This document shows positions 7,664-14,949 of a stretch of 53,968 nucleotides of DNA, one piece after another. Under the pieces are notes generated by a model. It saw only the letters and a list, made by a program, of their open reading frames with translations, ran no database searches and was not told the DNA's origin. Source of the DNA: Sphingobacterium sp. UT-1RO-CII-1 (lineage in GTDB: Bacteria > Bacteroidota > Bacteroidia > Sphingobacteriales > Sphingobacteriaceae); contig NZ_JAPPVJ010000012.1 in NCBI RefSeq assembly GCF_026711005.1, positions 1-53,968 of the forward strand, given 5' to 3'. Both the position numbers and the translations under genes were made by a program. Numbering within the stretch: the stretch's first letter is position 1; every line of letters starts with the position of its first letter.

Positions 7664-8695
7664 TTAACTATAATATTTCTTTTTGAGCCATAAGCTCGCT
7701 CTCACAAGTGCAATGAGTACCGGGACTTCTACAAGAGGGCCGATAACTCCAACAAAAGCTTGTGGTGAATGTATACCAAAGACCGCTATGGCTACTGCTA
7801 TAGCGAGCTCAAAGTTATTACCGGTGGCTGTAAAGGATATCGCTGCATTCTTGTCATAAGGTACGCCCATAGATTTGTTCATGAAAAAACTGATAAAGAA
7901 CATCAGAACGAAATAGACTACGAGCGGTACCGCTACTTTCAGGACAAGCATAGGCAACTGTACGATCTGCTCCCCCTTAAGGCTGAACATCAATACTATG
8001 GTAAATAATAACGCATATAAGGTAAAAGGAGAAATGAACGGTAGAAATTTACGGGTATACCAATTTTCACCTTTTATCTTTGAAAGATATCTATGGCTTA
8101 GAAAGCCTGCTAAGAACGGAACACCTAGGTATATCAGCACACTTTTGATGACTTCGCTCATCTCGATAGAAATGGCGTACTCTGCAAAACCAAAATAAGC
8201 AGGCAACACATTTATAAACAACCAGACAAACATGCTATAAAAGAGTATTTGAAAGACACTGTTCAATGCTATGAGTAATGCTGCATATTCTCGATTTCCT
8301 TTTGCTAGGTCATTCCATACGATCACCATAGCTATGCATCGGGCCAGACCAATGAGAATAACACCTACCATGTAATCTGGCTCGTTTCTTAAAAAGATAA
8401 CAGCTAGAATAAACATGAGAATTGGACCTACCAGCCAGTTGAGTATCAGAGATAAACTGAGTACTTTTTTATCTTTGAACGCTAATGGCAGTAAATTGTA
8501 ATTAACCTTGGCCAATGGTGGGTACATCATTACAATCAAGCCGATGGCCAATGGAATGTTGGTTGTACCAATAGATAGTTTATCCATCATATCGGATATT
8601 CCAGGAAATATATTTCCAAGGAGCACCCCCAGTGCCATAGCTAGAAAGATCCAAAGGGTGAGGTATCGATCCAGAAACTTCATTTTTACCTGCAT
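7664..8695 (-). CDS. acr3: ACR3-family arsenite efflux transporter
   Basis: The 343-aa protein has about ten membrane segments. The start 'KFLDRYLTLWIFLAMALGVLLG', the 'GLARCIAMVIVWNDLAKGN' segment with the Cys conserved in ACR3, and 'SFTATGNNFELAIAVAIAVFGI' near the end are typical of ACR3 arsenite exporters. It should export As(III) across the inner membrane by ion exchange. Translation may start at the Met four codons downstream (8683). It lies 8 bp after the phosphatase gene. Confidence 0.93.
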   Translation of the reverse strand: MQVKMKFLDRYLTLWIFLAMALGVLLGNIFPGISDMMDKLSIGTTNIPLAIGLIVMMYPPLAKVNYNLLPLAFKDKKVLSLSLILNWLVGPILMFILAVIFLRNEPDYMVGVILIGLARCIAMVIVWNDLAKGNREYAALLIALNSVFQILFYSMFVWLFINVLPAYFGFAEYAISIEMSEVIKSVLIYLGVPFLAGFLSHRYLSKIKGENWYTRKFLPFISPFTLYALLFTIVLMFSLKGEQIVQLPMLVLKVAVPLVVYFVLMFFISFFMNKSMGVPYDKNAAISFTATGNNFELAIAVAIAVFGIHSPQAFVGVIGPLVEVPVLIALVRASLWLKKKYYS

Positions 8696-8703
8696 AGTTT
8701 GTA

Positions 8704-9312
8704 TTATTTAATTTGTGAAAAGACGTAAAACATTTCTGCAGCTATTTCTAAACTTCGGTTGTGATATACCTCGTCCTGTTGTGGAGTGTTGTCTGATATT
8801 TTCGGATCTTCAAAAGTGATGGGTATCCGCTTCTCAGCACCCGGGATAAAAGGACATCCGCCATCCGCCTGCGAACAGGTCATAATTGCTGCAAAATCAG
8901 ACTGAGGGTTGAATGGATCATCATATTTTTTGGAAAACCCAATAATTGGCTGTGCATTGACATCGTACTTCAATGCATAGATAGGGTTAGCGGCTTCTGA
9001 AATAATTTGAACATCGACGCCCTGATTTCGGAGTGTGTCGGCGATTTTTGGAAATAATGCCGTCTCTTCCGTACCCCCAGAATAACAATTTACTTTTGGG
9101 ATCTGATAATATGCTGCTGCAATCTGCGCCCAGACCTGGCATAGGTGGCTGCGTCTCGAATTGTGCGTGCATATAAAGTTGAGGTTTATATCTTTACCTA
9201 AATCCAGTCTTTGCTGAATGTATTCAACCAAAGGACGTAAGATGGGATTACGCCCTTGGTTGATCTCCGATTTCTGAATGAACGAAATAGTATCGGTTAA
9301 CTTTGAATACAT
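8704..9312 (-). CDS. arsC: Arsenate reductase-like low-molecular-weight phosphatase
   Basis: The 202-aa protein carries the phosphatase P-loop CTHNSRRS (Cys48, CX5R) and 'TCSQADGGCPFIPGAEKRIPITFEDP', which supplies the further Cys and Asp of thioredoxin-type arsenate reductases. It is longer than the classical ArsC of about 130 aa, with an N-terminal helical extension of about 40 aa. It would reduce arsenate to arsenite for export by the adjacent ACR3. The symbol follows function; the family is often annotated simply as protein-tyrosine-phosphatase. Confidence 0.85.
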   Translation of the reverse strand: MYSKLTDTISFIQKSEINQGRNPILRPLVEYIQQRLDLGKDINLNFICTHNSRRSHLCQVWAQIAAAYYQIPKVNCYSGGTEETALFPKIADTLRNQGVDVQIISEAANPIYALKYDVNAQPIIGFSKKYDDPFNPQSDFAAIMTCSQADGGCPFIPGAEKRIPITFEDPKISDNTPQQDEVYHNRSLEIAAEMFYVFSQIK

Positions 9313-9324
9313 AATAGATTTTTT

Positions 9325-9780
9325 TTAACAACAGCCGGAGCCTGGTGTACAACTATTGGAATTAGATTCGACCACGTTCAAACGACTCGGTATTCCACAG
9401 GCGTCTTCTGCTAAGCAAGCTGTGGTTTTACTCGTTAGAATAAAATGCTTACCATTAAAGTCCAATCCATATTTACCTATAGTGCCGCTCTGGTACTCGA
9501 CTTCAATCTCGTAGTCACCAATATTTAAAGTCTTTTCGGACAGTTCGATAATGTGCAATAGTTTTCCTGGTTTCAACCTGTGCTCGTAGTCGTCTGCATT
9601 CCATAATTGGAAATTGACGGTGTTTTCTGTTCGCGTTACACCACCACAATCAATAAAGTGTTTATTGATTTGGCCGACTTCGGTGACATGGAAATGTTCT
9701 GGCACAAAGGAGCCATCTTCCAATTGGAACTCTACATTCTCGAGTGTAGGTAGAATTGTTTTGATTTCTGATAGTTTCAT
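9325..9780 (-). CDS. DUF6428 family protein with C-terminal Cys cluster
   Basis: I start at MKLSEIKTILP (ATG at 9780), because the palindromic ArsR-type box at 9798-9817 would overlap a longer version. The 151-aa protein resembles DUF6428 proteins of Bacteroidota ars operons ('LEDGSFVPEHFHVTEVG', 'DCGGVTRTENTVNFQLWNADDYEHRL'). It ends in a Cys-rich tail (NSCTPGSGCC) with other Cys nearby ('TTACLAEDACGIP'), which suggests metalloid binding. No enzymatic activity is known to me. Confidence 0.85.
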   Translation of the reverse strand: MKLSEIKTILPTLENVEFQLEDGSFVPEHFHVTEVGQINKHFIDCGGVTRTENTVNFQLWNADDYEHRLKPGKLLHIIELSEKTLNIGDYEIEVEYQSGTIGKYGLDFNGKHFILTSKTTACLAEDACGIPSRLNVVESNSNSCTPGSGCC

Positions 9781-9797
9781 AATATTTATTATTTTAT

Positions 9798-9817
9798 ACA
9801 TCGTTATATTACGATGT
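9798..9817. promoter_or_regulatory. ArsR-type operator, internal copy
   Basis: ACATCGT-tatatt-ACGATGT is a perfect 7-bp-arm palindrome just upstream of the DUF6428 gene. It closely matches the box at 10747-10766 ahead of arsR, so the repressor probably binds both. Confidence 0.7.
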
Positions 9818-9835
9818 AAGTGAGTAAAAAAAATG

Positions 9836-10402
9836 TTAACAACAATTTAAACTTATACGTTTTACGTATTGTTTGATTTTTAGATTTAGAAGAAGGATAT
9901 GGGATAACCCAATGATGATCGCACCTGGTAATAAATTGTAAGCTACTAGGTGAAAATATTTATAGTTTTGAACATCACTAAAACCATGTACCAAAATCAA
10001 CCCTCCGTTAGTGAGCCTGAATTTGATGACCAAAAGCACCGCGATTCCTGCGAAGTGTAGTCCATTAACCACTAAATGAATAATATATTCCCATCTTGGT
10101 AAACCTCCCATGAAAGCTCTACTGTCTTTCTCTATATAAGCATCTACAAGAAGTGTAACAATATCGAGAACGACTAACACGACTCCTGTTAGAAATAAAT
10201 AATCATTTTCTATATTGACAAAGGCTGTCGCAAGTATACCTATGAACAAAAACGCTCTGATAGTGTGAACAATATGTTCAAAACGACTTTCTTCTCGATC
10301 ATGCAATCTGAATTTGTAAAGATGAAGATAAACACCGTCATAAAGAGCCAAACTTACGTAGGCAATAAGCAATATAGTCGATATGAGAAAGGCAAATTCC
10401 AT
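9836..10402 (-). CDS. Ars-operon membrane protein with C-terminal Cys pair
   Basis: The 188-aa protein has about five membrane segments (near residues 5-22, 48-62, 70-88, 108-128 and 155-172) and a short basic cytoplasmic tail ending in Asn-Cys-Cys. The family is unknown to me. It starts 1 bp after the arsR stop, so the two are co-transcribed, and the Cys-Cys end resembles the tails of ArsR and the DUF6428 protein. A membrane role in arsenite handling is inferred. Confidence 0.8.
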   Translation of the reverse strand: MEFAFLISTILLIAYVSLALYDGVYLHLYKFRLHDREESRFEHIVHTIRAFLFIGILATAFVNIENDYLFLTGVVLVVLDIVTLLVDAYIEKDSRAFMGGLPRWEYIIHLVVNGLHFAGIAVLLVIKFRLTNGGLILVHGFSDVQNYKYFHLVAYNLLPGAIIIGLSHILLLNLKIKQYVKRISLNCC

Positions 10403-10403
10403 C

Positions 10404-10730
10404 CTAGCAGCATTTCTGATTATTGACTGAAACTATAATATCTGCAAAATACTGCTTCAACATCGCAAACGTTGTTTCCTCGATACAATAGCATATAGAT
10501 GTACCTTCAATGCTACCTTTAATAAGGCCCGCATTTTTTAATTCCTTAAGATGTTGAGAAATGGTTGACTGAGCCAACGGTAATTCGTCTACAATATCGC
10601 TACAGATGCACGCATTGACCTTTAGCAAATACTCTATTATTGCTATACGAGCAGGATGTCCTAACGCTTTTGCAATGCTGGCAATCTTATTTTGTTGATC
10701 AGTGAAATGATTTGTCTTAGTTACTCCCAT
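10404..10730 (-). CDS. arsR: ArsR-family metalloregulator
   Basis: The 108-aa winged-helix repressor has 'ALGHPARIAIIEYLLK', the metal-site helix 'NACICSDIVDEL' (Cys41 and Cys43) and 'AQSTISQHLKELKNAGLI' as recognition helix. It ends in Cys107-Cys108. As(III) binding to the thiols should release it from DNA; the matching palindromes at 10747-10766 and 9798-9817 are its likely operators. It is first in the operon. Confidence 0.93.
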   Translation of the reverse strand: MGVTKTNHFTDQQNKIASIAKALGHPARIAIIEYLLKVNACICSDIVDELPLAQSTISQHLKELKNAGLIKGSIEGTSICYCIEETTFAMLKQYFADIIVSVNNQKCC

Positions 10731-10746
10731 TACTACCTCTATTTAT

Positions 10747-10766
10747 ACATCGCAATATTACGATAT
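10747..10766. promoter_or_regulatory. ArsR-type operator ahead of arsR
   Basis: ACATCGcAATATTaCGATaT is an imperfect palindrome 17 bp upstream of the arsR start. It shares its ATCG and CGAT arms and spacing with the internal copy at 9798-9817. Confidence 0.7.
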
Positions 10767-10990
10767 ATTTTTAAAAGATGAAAATTTTATAAAAAATATC
10801 AGAATAAAATGACAGAGTTATAACTCTCAAATGCTTGCAGATACTTTATTGTATCTTGCTGTTATTGCTTCTTTGAGTTGTGGATTTATTTGTTCAAGGA
10901 CAATGAGGAAATTTTTATTTCCTTTTTTTACTATTTGTATTATTGTTGAAACAATTTGGATGTCTTCTGAAAATAGCTTTTCTTAGTCTT

Positions 10991-11359
10991 ATGAAATTTT
11001 TCTCACTTTTACTCGGCGTTATATGCCTACTGGAATCAGTTATGATGCCACCAGTATGCAACGAACATGGAGATAGTGGTGAGTCTATTTCATCGGTGTG
11101 CAGTAAGCATAGCTGCTGTTCTGAAGAGAGCAGTAATTGTGGATCAGGAGAACACACGTCGCCAGATGATTGTGAATCGGCCTGTAGTCCATTCCAACAC
11201 TGTGGCTGTTCGAAATTAGGTTCCAATGCTACGCTGATTGTTTTCTTAAGTTTACCTGAGGTATTCGATTCTGTCGTAGAACGTGAAGAAATTGTTTATC
11301 ACGAGCGACTTCCTGATAGTTTTTTATCTTTAAATCATCCCCCTCCTAAGTTTTCTTAA
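10991..11359 (+). CDS. Cys-rich exported protein (DUF6660-like)
   Basis: I prefer the ATG at 10991 (MKFFSLLLGVICLLES), which gives a good signal peptide; a longer start at 10943 is possible. The 122-aa protein has ten Cys between residues 12 and 73, including CSPFQHCGC, and ends 'NHPPPKFS'. This layout resembles the small DUF6660-type proteins found before TonB receptors in Bacteroidota metal loci. Its counterpart at 17179-17484 shares CSPF-x-x-C and the Pro-Pro-Lys end. Metal binding in the periplasm is inferred. Confidence 0.7.
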   Translation: MKFFSLLLGVICLLESVMMPPVCNEHGDSGESISSVCSKHSCCSEESSNCGSGEHTSPDDCESACSPFQHCGCSKLGSNATLIVFLSLPEVFDSVVEREEIVYHERLPDSFLSLNHPPPKFS

Positions 11360-11490
11360 ATTTCTTTTGCTATAAATATTTTTTGAGCTTCATTTGAGAT
11401 AAGACTATCGCATTGGTCATCTGTGAATGATGCATTTATTTACTTGGCGATAGGTTAAGGTCTATTAGCCACTTTAGGAATTTAAAATTT

Positions 11491-11850
11491 ATGAAAACGA
11501 TATTAACTACACTTTTGATCGCATTTATCAGCGTCATTTCTTTCAATAATTCTTTCGCACAAGAGCAAGCTGCGGAAATTAAAAAGACGAATATTAGAGT
11601 TCGTAATCTTCACTGTAATAATGATATGCCTACAATCAAGGCACAGTTGCTTAAACAAGATGGTGTAATGGATGTGACTTTTACGGAGAGAAAAACGGAA
11701 ATGTCTGTTTTTACGATCAAATATCACGAAGGAGCTGTCGACAAAAATGCAATAGAGAAATTTATTGAGGATACACCTGGCTGTGATGATAAGTCTTCTA
11801 GACCTTACAAAGTTGTCAAAGGAAAAGATAAAGAGAATAAAAAGATATGA
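11491..11850 (+). CDS. Exported heavy-metal-associated (HMA-like) protein
   Basis: The 119-aa protein has a signal peptide (MKTILTTLLIAFISVISFNNSFAQ) and a ferredoxin-like HMA fold ('KKTNIRVRNLHCNNDMPTIKAQLLKQDGVMDVTFTERKTEMSVFTIKY'). The usual CxxC is changed to H-C-N-N-D, leaving one Cys in the loop plus 'TPGCDD'. It probably binds a metal in the periplasm. Its stop overlaps the TonB receptor start by 4 bp, so they are translationally coupled. Confidence 0.85.
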   Translation: MKTILTTLLIAFISVISFNNSFAQEQAAEIKKTNIRVRNLHCNNDMPTIKAQLLKQDGVMDVTFTERKTEMSVFTIKYHEGAVDKNAIEKFIEDTPGCDDKSSRPYKVVKGKDKENKKI

Positions 11851-14090
11851 GGATAGCGTTTTTTATAACGCTATTCAGTTCATTATTTTTCAAACTTCAT
11901 GCGCAGGATATCCAAGGAAAAGTCTTTGGTAAGGACGGTGCTGGAGAAAGAATTGTATTGAAGGGGGCCAGTATTAAGTGGATGGACACTGATATTGGCT
12001 CTACTTCTGACGAGAATGGCGCATTTCGTATTGGCCGTAATTCCACTGGTAGCAATAAAATAATTTTCACATATACGGGATTCAAAGCAGACACGTTGGT
12101 GTGGAATGGAAAGAGTTATATCAGTGTGGAATTGAGGAATTTGGACAATACGCTAGAGGAGGTTGAAGTGAAAGGTAGAACAAGTCCTTATGTCAATAGT
12201 GCAATAGCTAAGACTGAGGTAATCGGAATTAAGGAGCTTAGTAAAGCTGCTTGTTGCGATTTGGCTGGATGTTTCGGCACTCAGGCTTCTGTACAGGCGC
12301 ACCCTACCAACGCGGTTACTAATGCTCAAGAGTTAAGACTTCTAGGTATTTCAGGGGTATACAATCAAGTCTTATTTGAAGGTATGCCTATGATTCAAGG
12401 ACTAAGCTATACTTATGGTATAAGCACCTATCCTGGAAGTTTAGTGGAAGCCATTCATATTTCTAAAGGAACGACTTCTGTTCTTCAGGGATTTGAGAGT
12501 ATAAGTGGACAGATTAACGTTGATGGACGAAAACCAGCTACAGCTGAGAAGTTGTTCTTGAATGTTTATACCAATAGCTTTTTGGAGAAGCACTTGAATG
12601 CGAACGTAGCTTGGGGATTAGGGAAAGATAAACATTGGAAATCTATTTTAGCGCTTCATACTGTACAACCAGGTAATAGAGTAGATAATAATGATGACAA
12701 TTTTCTGGATATTCCTTTGCTGACACGCTATATGGCCTATAACAAATGGGAATATAATAATGGTAATTCTACAGGATTGACGGCAAAACTTGGATGGCGT
12801 TTTGTACATGAAAACCGAATTGGCGGGCAGAAAGACTTTAGGCCTTCTCGTGATCAAGGGAGTCTATCGATCTATGGGCAGGATGTGACGTTTACGCAAC
12901 CCGAGTTCTTCGCAAAAGTAGGCTATCGTTTAAATGACAAAAGTGCTATCCAAGCTACATTTTCTGGACTTTATCATGATCAGGAATCGTGGTTCGGCAG
13001 TCTTCGGTATAGAGGTAAACAGTGGTCGGCACAGGCAAATGTACAGCATGAATGGAAGTGGATGAAAGGGAATGAACTTAAGTATGGTGTTAGTTATCGC
13101 TTGCAAGAGATCGATGAGAATATCTTGTTGACGGATCCAAATGATACTAGAACTTATGCAGGAGATTATTCGACCCGTTTGCGAGTTCCTGGCTTCTTCG
13201 CGGAAAATATGTTTGAGTCTAATGACGGTAAACTGTCTTTGATTACTGGCTTAAGAATGGATCATCACCAAAAATATGGTTGGTACCTTACGCCTCGAGC
13301 AATGGCGAAATATAGTATTAATGAAAATCATACAACGCGTGGATCTATTGGTACGGGATGGCGCCAAGTAAATTTATTTAGTGAGCAAGTCAATTTATTG
13401 GCAAGTTCGCGAGATATTATTTTCAAAGAAGATTTGGAGCCTGAAAAGGCGACAACTTGGGGATTAAGTCATACTTGGACTTTTTGGGCGGGTAGCTCAA
13501 ACTTTACTTTTTCTGGCGATTTTTATCAGACGCTGTTCAGTAATCAATTTTTCCCTGACTATGATACAGATCCTACCAAAGCTTATATTAATAACTTTAC
13601 AAAGGATTCTAAATCGAATGGCGTTCAACTTGAAGGATCTGTTCAATTTGTTTCAGGTCTAGAGGTGCGCGCTGCATATAATTATCTTGATGTATATCGC
13701 GATGAGAACGGTGGGAAGTATAGGCTACCATTTAACCCTAAGAATCGTGTAATGCTTGCAGCTAGCTATGTGACTCCTAATGAAATGTGGCAGTTTGATG
13801 CTAATGCTCACTGGTTTGATCGTATGTATTTGCCTAATACAGAAAGTAACCCTGAGCCTTACAGAAGGCCATCCATGTCTACACCATATTCGGTAGTTAA
13901 TCTACAGACAACGGTGAAACTTGGTAAATTTGACATCTATGCCGGATGTGAAAACGTTGCAAATTATAAGCAGAAGAATGCTATAATCGGAGCGGATAAT
14001 CCTTTTGGTCCATACTTTGATATCTCTTCGGTATGGGGGCCAATTCGTGGTCGTGAATTTTATCTCGGCGCGAGATTTAAACTAAAATAA
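11847..14090 (+). CDS. TonB-dependent outer-membrane receptor (metal locus)
   Basis: The 747-aa protein has a signal peptide, an N-terminal carboxypeptidase-like beta-sandwich (about 20-105), a plug (about 110-230, 'QELRLLGISGVYNQVLFEGMPMIQG') and a beta-barrel ending in Lys after 'FYLGARFKL'. The plug carries an unusual 'KAACCDLAGCF' Cys cluster near residue 134, which I associate with receptors in metal loci. With the HMA-like and Cys-rich proteins upstream it probably handles a metal or metal complex. The substrate cannot be told. Confidence 0.88.
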   Translation: MRIAFFITLFSSLFFKLHAQDIQGKVFGKDGAGERIVLKGASIKWMDTDIGSTSDENGAFRIGRNSTGSNKIIFTYTGFKADTLVWNGKSYISVELRNLDNTLEEVEVKGRTSPYVNSAIAKTEVIGIKELSKAACCDLAGCFGTQASVQAHPTNAVTNAQELRLLGISGVYNQVLFEGMPMIQGLSYTYGISTYPGSLVEAIHISKGTTSVLQGFESISGQINVDGRKPATAEKLFLNVYTNSFLEKHLNANVAWGLGKDKHWKSILALHTVQPGNRVDNNDDNFLDIPLLTRYMAYNKWEYNNGNSTGLTAKLGWRFVHENRIGGQKDFRPSRDQGSLSIYGQDVTFTQPEFFAKVGYRLNDKSAIQATFSGLYHDQESWFGSLRYRGKQWSAQANVQHEWKWMKGNELKYGVSYRLQEIDENILLTDPNDTRTYAGDYSTRLRVPGFFAENMFESNDGKLSLITGLRMDHHQKYGWYLTPRAMAKYSINENHTTRGSIGTGWRQVNLFSEQVNLLASSRDIIFKEDLEPEKATTWGLSHTWTFWAGSSNFTFSGDFYQTLFSNQFFPDYDTDPTKAYINNFTKDSKSNGVQLEGSVQFVSGLEVRAAYNYLDVYRDENGGKYRLPFNPKNRVMLAASYVTPNEMWQFDANAHWFDRMYLPNTESNPEPYRRPSMSTPYSVVNLQTTVKLGKFDIYAGCENVANYKQKNAIIGADNPFGPYFDISSVWGPIRGREFYLGARFKLK

Positions 14091-14097
14091 TTAAGAT

Positions 14098-14124
14098 AAA
14101 GTAGCCTATTTTATAGGCTACTTT
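14098..14124. terminator. Bidirectional terminator between convergent operons
   Basis: AAAGTAGCCTAT and ATAGGCTACTTT form a perfect 12-bp stem with a 3-nt T loop, flanked by A and T runs, between the plus-strand receptor and the minus-strand cation transporter. Confidence 0.85.
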
Positions 14125-14152
14125 ACTTTTATCAATATGACACTTCTGTTTT

Positions 14153-14947
14153 CTAATCTAAGCGTAGTATTCTATACGCTCCCCTAGCAACTATCACAAA
14201 TACTATTGCTCCAATTATTAAATCAGGATAGCCTGAATTTGTAAGTTTTACCAAGACTCCCGCAGCTATTACTCCAGAATTTATGATTACATCATTGGAT
14301 GTAAAGATCATCGATGCTTGCATATGGGCTTCTTTGCTTTTGTTTTTCTGTAATAGATATAGGCATAGAACGTTTGCCAAAAGAGCTAGAAGAGACACTG
14401 AAATCATCGTTTGAAATTCAGGCATTTCCTCTACTCCAATGAATCTCCGGACTACTTCTGCAAAACCGATTATGGCAAGAACTATCTGAAAATACCCTGC
14501 AAATCTCGCAATGGTTATTTTTCTTGAGGCAGCTGCTCCAACAGCAAAGAGTGCCAAAGCGTATACGATGCTATCGGCTAGCATATCTAAGCTGTCTGCA
14601 ATTAAGCCCATCGAATTGGAAAAAACACCAAACAACATTTCTAAACCAAAGAAAAGGAAGTTGATAATCAAGACTGTCCACAATAATTTACGTTGTTTAT
14701 TGTCTTTTTCATCGGTACTGATCTCTTTGTCGCTTGTCTCAGTGGATATAAGTGTGGTGTCCAAGTTGAGCCCCTCTAATGCTGACAAAATGGGTGAAGG
14801 GTCATCTAAATGATAAACATCGAGTTTTCTTTGAGGGATATCAAAATCTAGATTTTTTATTGTATCTATTTTTTCAAGTTTCATTCTAATCAGCTGCTCT
14901 TCACTAGGGCAATCCATTTTTGTTATTTGGAACTTAGTTTTATTCAT
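14153..14947 (-). CDS. Cation diffusion facilitator with HMA-like N-terminus
   Basis: The 264-aa protein has an N-terminal domain with 'KMDCPSEEQLIRMKLE' (about 10-25) like a degenerate HMA domain, then five to six membrane segments of the CDF family. 'GLIADSLDMLADS' supplies metal-site Asp residues in TM2 and 'SNDVIINSGV' the TM5 motif. The usual cytoplasmic C-terminal domain is missing. It should export a divalent metal from the cytoplasm. It lies 2 bp after the receptor gene stop, in one operon. Confidence 0.85.
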   Translation of the reverse strand: MNKTKFQITKMDCPSEEQLIRMKLEKIDTIKNLDFDIPQRKLDVYHLDDPSPILSALEGLNLDTTLISTETSDKEISTDEKDNKQRKLLWTVLIINFLFFGLEMLFGVFSNSMGLIADSLDMLADSIVYALALFAVGAAASRKITIARFAGYFQIVLAIIGFAEVVRRFIGVEEMPEFQTMISVSLLALLANVLCLYLLQKNKSKEAHMQASMIFTSNDVIINSGVIAAGVLVKLTNSGYPDLIIGAIVFVIVARGAYRILRLD

Positions 14948-14949
14948 AG

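Noticed and set aside
10915..11226. Minus-strand frame of 103 aa opposite the Cys-rich gene
   Set aside because: The plus-strand frame has a signal peptide, Cys pattern and family-like C-terminus; the minus-strand frame has none.
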